A stretch of DNA of 9,057 nucleotides from a bacterium (lineage in GTDB: Bacteria > Pseudomonadota > Alphaproteobacteria > Rhizobiales > Xanthobacteraceae): the NCBI GenBank assembly GCA_029946075.1, contig JAQSDT010000003.1, positions 1 to 9,057 of the forward strand. The letters are read 5' to 3'. The position numbers and the translations under genes were made by a program. The notes below the pieces were generated by a model, which was not told where the DNA came from, did not search any database, and was given only the letters and a program-made list of their open reading frames with translations. Shown piece by piece: positions 5,866-9,057 of the stretch (position 1 is its first letter; each line of letters begins with the position of its first letter).

Positions 5866-6231
5866 TCAAGCCGCTACCGGCACCTGATCCAGAAACCCGG
5901 TGATGCTGCGGATGCGGCCGCCGCTCAGCACCGCGAAATCCGTGCCCTTGATCGGGCTGTCGGCGCCGTCGGGGCCGAGGCCCCAGGAGAAGCGGACGTG
6001 ATCGCCGAAGCCGTTGGGCTGGCCGATCAGGCTGAACCTGAAATCCGGAAAACGCTGCTGCACACCTGCGATCAGCGCGTCGACGCCGTCATGGCCGTCG
6101 CCGGCCATCAGCGGATCGACATAGCGGGCGTCGGCGGTCCAGTTCGCGGCCAGCATCTCGCGGCGACGCGCGGGCGTGCGTTCGTTCCACAGGTCGATAT
6201 AGCCGCGCGCAATCGTGTTGACATCGGTCAT
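5866..6231 (-). CDS. NTF2/SnoaL-like family protein
   Basis: 121 residues from the ATG at 6229-6231, which has AAGGAGAG about 5 bases upstream; an ATG 15 codons earlier is less likely. The whole protein is one small alpha+beta cone domain, usual for the family. Visible landmarks are the N-terminal helix (IARGYIDLWNE), WTADARYVDP in the middle, and the closing strands VRFSWGLGPDG, TDFAVLSGGRIRSITGFLDQVP. Members include enzymes (isomerases, cyclases, hydrolases) and binding proteins acting on small hydrophobic ligands; the conserved fold does not fix the reaction. There is no signal peptide, so it is cytoplasmic. It diverges from the gene at 6365 across an operator-like region and converges with the chemotaxis gene. 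A truncated second copy lies at 3541-3623. Confidence 0.88.
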   Translation of the reverse strand: MTDVNTIARGYIDLWNERTPARRREMLAANWTADARYVDPLMAGDGHDGVDALIAGVQQRFPDFRFSLIGQPNGFGDHVRFSWGLGPDGADSPIKGTDFAVLSGGRIRSITGFLDQVPVAA

Positions 6232-6301
6232 CTTGCTCTCCTTCGTTGGGGCCGAACGGATCGGCTGACCGAGCAATAGAAAGTCGGCGCGCGCCGATCG
6301 A

Positions 6302-6337
6302 TTACCTCGGAGGTTAAAGTTTGACCTCCGAGGTCAA
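6302..6337. promoter_or_regulatory. Twin operator-like dyads in a divergent promoter region
   Basis: The second dyad is TTGACCTCCGAGGTCAA (6321-6337), with perfect 8-bp arms around one base. The first is ACCTCGGAGGT (6304-6314), extending to 6302-6316 with one mismatch. Their centres, 6309 and 6329, are 20 bp apart, about two helical turns, so two dimers could bind the same face of the DNA. They lie between the divergent NTF2-like gene and the gene at 6365. The form suits a repressor such as a MarR, HxlR or TetR-type protein; none is encoded in the window. Clear -35/-10 boxes could not be assigned. Confidence 0.6.
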
Positions 6338-6364
6338 GGACCGGCCGCTGAACCTGGAGTCGAA

Positions 6365-6778
6365 ATGCCAGTCACTATCCCCGCGACGAAAATCTCCGGC
6401 ATCGGGCTCGCCACGACCGCGGTTGCCAAACAGTTCGAACATCTCGTGCGCGAATTTCCCGACATAAGGGACGTGCACCGCTGGGGCACGCTGAACCTTC
6501 AGCTGGATTACCCGCTGCGCATCCTCAATCCCGACTTCACGAGTACGCCGGTTGAATGGGATCCGGGCTTTGTCGAGCGGTTCAGCCTGACGCGCATTGG
6601 TCTGGAGCCCGTCGGCGCGAAGCCGCAGCCGGCATGGGTCTATGTCGCGCACCGCTCGCCGCATCGCGCGAATACGCTGTTCATCGAACTGCTTACTGCG
6701 ACGCTTGCGGTCAAAAACGGCGACCGGTTCCTGGTTCACCTGCCGGACTACCGGTATTCATCCGTGATCGTGCTGTGA
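6365..6778 (+). CDS. Protein resembling the DUF120/CTP-dependent riboflavin kinase fold
   Basis: 137 residues from an ATG with TGGAG 5 bases upstream. It is not a protein I can name outright. The order of motifs resembles DUF120, the small beta-barrel domain of archaeal CTP-dependent riboflavin kinase. An early glycine segment (KISGIGLA, residues 9-16) is followed by WGTLNLQLD (40-48), like the GTLN-x-L-D hallmark, and at the end FIELLTATLAVKNGDRFLV (106-124) recalls the conserved IE...L..GLKDGD segment. Length is also about right for the domain. Residues 49-105 diverge more. There is no signal peptide or membrane segment. No riboflavin gene is nearby, so kinase activity is only a possibility; it may bind another small molecule. 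It probably shares its control region with the divergent NTF2-like gene. Gene call firm, family call tentative. Confidence 0.75.
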   Translation: MPVTIPATKISGIGLATTAVAKQFEHLVREFPDIRDVHRWGTLNLQLDYPLRILNPDFTSTPVEWDPGFVERFSLTRIGLEPVGAKPQPAWVYVAHRSPHRANTLFIELLTATLAVKNGDRFLVHLPDYRYSSVIVL

Positions 6779-6785
6779 AACGAAA

Positions 6786-6837
6786 ATGGCCGGGACTTCC
6801 AGTGCGAAGACGCGCTTCGCACTTCTGGCCCGGCCAT
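6786..6837 (-). terminator. Large terminator hairpin between convergent genes
   Basis: Outer stem ATGGCCGGG (6786-6794) with CCCGGCCAT (6829-6837) and inner stem AGTGCGAAG (6801-6809) with CTTCGCACT (6815-6823), 5-base loop. On the minus strand the hairpin is followed by TTTTCG, so it best serves the RidA-family gene ending at 6864; it may also stop the plus-strand gene ending at 6778, where no T-run follows. Confidence 0.75.
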
Positions 6838-6863
6838 CTCAACGGTATCTGGCTGGTTCGCGG

Positions 6864-7214
6864 TTACTTCGCCGCGATTACCATGATCTCGACATTGTAT
6901 TGCGGCGCGGCGAGCTTGGCTTCGACGGTGGCGCGCGCCGGGGTGTTGCCGGCCGAGACCCAGCCGTCCCAGGCCGCGTTCATCTCGGGGAAGGTCTTCA
7001 TGTCGGTGATGTAGATCGTCGCCGACAGCAGCTTCGACTTGTCGGTGCCGGCCTTGGCGAGGTGACCGTCGATGATCGCCAGGATGTCTTGCGTCTGCTC
7101 GGTCACGCTCTTGCCCGCGGCCTTGCCGGCGACGACGCCGGCGAGATAGACGGTATTGCCGTGGACGACGACCTGGCTCATGCGAGGTCCGGTTTCAAAG
7201 CGCTGAACGGTCAT
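6864..7214 (-). CDS. RidA (YjgF/YER057c/UK114) family protein
   Basis: 116 residues, the full length of the family, with AGGAG 8 bases before the ATG. RidA proteins are cytoplasmic trimers; the best-known members hydrolyse reactive enamine/imine intermediates to ketoacids plus ammonia. Visible family traits are VYLAGVVAG (22-30), TEQTQDILAIIDGHLAKAG (38-56), and TPARATVEAKLAAP (91-104), where Arg94 corresponds to the catalytic arginine of the ARATVE motif. The end, VEIMVIAAK, is the usual last strand. The gene follows the FAD dehydrogenase on the same strand after an 87-base gap with no clear promoter, so co-transcription is plausible. Which Rid subgroup it belongs to cannot be settled by eye. 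Confidence 0.92.
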   Translation of the reverse strand: MTVQRFETGPRMSQVVVHGNTVYLAGVVAGKAAGKSVTEQTQDILAIIDGHLAKAGTDKSKLLSATIYITDMKTFPEMNAAWDGWVSAGNTPARATVEAKLAAPQYNVEIMVIAAK

Positions 7215-7301
7215 TTTGTTATTCTCCTGAATGAGGGCGGCGCTTCTTAGCGCGCCTGTGCGATGGGCGCCACCGCGTTATTTGCAAGCGCCAATGCGGC
7301 G

Positions 7302-8960
7302 TTACCCCGCAGCCTTCGCCGCCGCACGCCCCGCATTCCTCCCCGAGAACAGGCAGCCGCCGAGGAACGTGCCTTCCAGCGAGCGATAGCCGTGCACGCC
7401 GCCGCCGCCGAAGCCGGCCGCTTCGCCGGCGGCATAGAGTCCCCTGATGATCTGGCGGTCGTTGCCGAACACGCGCGAATCCAGGTCGGTCTCGAAACCG
7501 CCCAGCGTCTTGCGGGTCAGGATGTTGAGCTTCACCGCGATCAGCGGGCCGTGCTCGGGATCGAGGATCCTATGCGGCTTCGCGGTGCGGATCAGTTTGT
7601 CGCCGATATAGCGCCGCGCATTGTGGATGTTCATCACCTGCGCGTCCTTGACGTAGGGGTTCGTCATTTCGCGGTCGCGCGCCTCGATCTGCGCCTTGAT
7701 GTGGTCGAGCTTGAGGTGATCGCTGCCGGCGAGCGCGTTCATCGCGCTGACGAGGTCGGCGAGATTGTCGCGCACGATGAAGTCGGCGCCGTTCTGCTTG
7801 AACGCTTCCACCGGCGCCGGCGCGCCCTTGTTGGTGGCGCGCTTGATCGTCATCCGCCAGCTTTTTCCCGTGAGATCGGGATTTTGCTCGGAGCCGGAAA
7901 GTGCAAACTCCTTCTTGATGATGCTCTGGGTCAGGATGAACCAGGAATAATCATGGCCGGTGCTCATGATGTATTCGAGCTGGCCGAGCGTATCGGAGCC
8001 GGGGAACAGCGGCGCGGGCAGGCGCTTTCCGGTGGCGTCGAACCACATCGAGGACGGGCCGGGCAGGATGCGGATGCCGTGGCGCGGCCAGATCGGTGAC
8101 CAGTTCCGGATGCCCTCGACATAGTGCCACATGCGGTCGCGGTTGATCAGCCGCGCGCCGGCGCCTTCGGTGATGCCGATCATGCGGCCATCGACATGTT
8201 CGGGCACGCCGGAGATCATGAATTTCGGCGGCGCGCCAAGTCGTTTCGGCCAGTTCTGCCGCACCAGATCGTGGTTGCCGCCGATGCCGCCGGAGGCGAC
8301 GATCACGGCTTGCGCTCGCAACGTGAAGTCGCCGACCACCTTGCGGGACGAACTCTGGCCGCGCTCGACCGGATCGGCTTCGAGCACCGCGCCGCTGACA
8401 CCCTCGACCGTGCCGTTGGTGACGATCAGCGCGTCGACGCGGTGGCGAAAGCGGAACGTCAGCCGGCCGCGCTTCTGCGCCTCGCGCGCGCGGCGCTCGA
8501 ACGGCTCGACGATGCCGGGGCCGGTGCCCCAGGTGACGTGGAAGCGCGGCACCGAATTGCCATGCCCCATCGCGTCATAGCCGCCGCGCTCGGCCCAGCC
8601 GACCACCGGAAAAATCCGATGCCCCATCGCGCGCAGCCAGTCGCGCTTTTCGCCGGCCGCAAAGGCGACATAGGCTTCCGCCCACTTCTTCGGCCAATGG
8701 TCGTCGTCGCGGTCGAAGCCCGCGGTGCCCATCCAGTCCTGCAAGGCAAGATCGTGGGAATCCTTGATGCCGAGCCGGCGCTGCTCGGGGCTATCGACCA
8801 GAAACAACCCGCCGAACGACCAGAATGCCTGCCCGCCGAGGTTTTGCTCGCCCTCCTGGTCGACGACGATGACGCGTTTGCCGGCGTCGGCGATTTCGGT
8901 CGCCGCGACCAGCCCCGCCAGCCCGCCTCCGACCACGATCACATCAGCGTCTTCAGCCAT
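7302..8960 (-). CDS. FAD-dependent dehydrogenase (fumarate reductase/KstD-like superfamily)
   Basis: 552 residues from an ATG with GGAGGA 5-6 bases upstream. It belongs to the FAD_binding_2 flavoproteins. The N-terminal dinucleotide-binding fold is clear: DVIVVGGGLAGLVAATEIAD with GGGLAG at 11-16, and the acidic end of the second strand near 34-36. LGGQAFWSFGG (41-51) follows. Near residues 225-235 VIVASGGIGGN is the second FAD-contact segment. The C-terminal block (about 507-552: GLYAAGEAAGFGGGG, then SLEGTFLGGCLFSGRNAG) closes the FAD site. Relatives include ketosteroid dehydrogenases and flavocytochrome fumarate reductases, but this long form matches the group annotated simply as FAD-binding dehydrogenase, substrate unknown. 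There is no signal peptide, so it is cytoplasmic. The RidA-family gene downstream suggests its products may include reactive imines, which is inference. Confidence 0.93.
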   Translation of the reverse strand: MAEDADVIVVGGGLAGLVAATEIADAGKRVIVVDQEGEQNLGGQAFWSFGGLFLVDSPEQRRLGIKDSHDLALQDWMGTAGFDRDDDHWPKKWAEAYVAFAAGEKRDWLRAMGHRIFPVVGWAERGGYDAMGHGNSVPRFHVTWGTGPGIVEPFERRAREAQKRGRLTFRFRHRVDALIVTNGTVEGVSGAVLEADPVERGQSSSRKVVGDFTLRAQAVIVASGGIGGNHDLVRQNWPKRLGAPPKFMISGVPEHVDGRMIGITEGAGARLINRDRMWHYVEGIRNWSPIWPRHGIRILPGPSSMWFDATGKRLPAPLFPGSDTLGQLEYIMSTGHDYSWFILTQSIIKKEFALSGSEQNPDLTGKSWRMTIKRATNKGAPAPVEAFKQNGADFIVRDNLADLVSAMNALAGSDHLKLDHIKAQIEARDREMTNPYVKDAQVMNIHNARRYIGDKLIRTAKPHRILDPEHGPLIAVKLNILTRKTLGGFETDLDSRVFGNDRQIIRGLYAAGEAAGFGGGGVHGYRSLEGTFLGGCLFSGRNAGRAAAKAAG

Positions 8961-9057
8961 TGTTTCCTCCCCCGCAGCGACGTCGATTCAAGACTGCGAG
9001 AGCGCGCGTGGTCAACGGTCCAATCGGCCCTGCCTGTGTCCGCAGCGCCACCGTGGG

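Noticed and set aside
6314..6739. Minus-strand ORF opposite the DUF120-like gene
   Set aside because: The plus-strand frame has a ribosome-binding site and recognisable motifs; the minus frame has neither and starts inside the other gene.
7263..8099. 278-residue plus-strand ORF opposite the FAD dehydrogenase
   Set aside because: Antisense shadow of a well-supported gene; no motif and low-complexity composition.
8987..9015. Possible sigma-70 promoter for the FAD dehydrogenase (TTGACC, 17 bases, CTTGAA on the minus strand)
   Set aside because: The -35 box is good but the -10 box is far from consensus, so it cannot be separated from chance.
1..9057. CRISPR array, insertion sequence, tRNA or rRNA genes
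   Set aside because: No regularly spaced repeats, transposase frames, tRNA cloverleaf or rRNA segments were seen; the only tRNA-like fold is the tmRNA.

Overview
The window is GC-rich alphaproteobacterial chromosome, most likely from the Bradyrhizobium/Rhodopseudomonas lineage. The signs are a circularly permuted (two-piece) tmRNA gene, a PF04392-type ABC substrate-binding protein with a Tat-like leader, a long palindromic intergenic repeat of a kind common in Bradyrhizobium, and uniformly GC-rich codon use. All names rest on reading the sequence by eye; no search was run.

Layout. 1-380 (-): start of an ABC transporter substrate-binding protein, cut by the window edge, preceded by a doubtful small membrane ORF (416-631, -). 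About 715-1050 (+): permuted ssrA encoding both tmRNA pieces, a tag reading ANDNVALNEVRLAA and a strong terminator. 1095-1195: palindromic repeat. 1231-1800 (+): unknown multi-pass membrane protein. 3462 down to 1828 (-): ECF sigma factor, exported DUF4142 protein and periplasmic cupredoxin. 3541-3623: remnant of an NTF2/SnoaL-like gene. 3752-5827 (+): methyl-accepting chemotaxis protein. 5866-6231 (-): intact NTF2/SnoaL-like gene. 6302-6337: twin operator-like dyads. 6365-6778 (+): protein resembling the DUF120/CTP-dependent riboflavin kinase fold. 6786-6837: large hairpin between convergent genes. 7214 down to 6864 (-): RidA-family protein. 8960 down to 7302 (-): FAD-dependent dehydrogenase.

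How the genes work together. The best-supported circuit is the ECF sigma unit. The same bipartite promoter, CCGGGAACCTCT-N12-CATCCAACC with identical spacing, lies upstream of the sigma gene and again in the gap between the sigma gene and DUF4142. This predicts that the sigma factor activates itself and separately boosts an exported DUF4142-cupredoxin pair, probably an envelope redox, copper or stress response. No anti-sigma gene is visible beside it. The FAD dehydrogenase and RidA genes are co-oriented, which fits an oxidase making reactive imine/enamine products beside a deaminase that clears them, though the substrate is unknown. The NTF2-like gene and the DUF120-like gene diverge from a region with two 20-bp-spaced dyads, suggesting shared control by a regulator encoded elsewhere. 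A decayed second copy of the NTF2-like 3' end on the other side of the chemotaxis gene records a local duplication or rearrangement.
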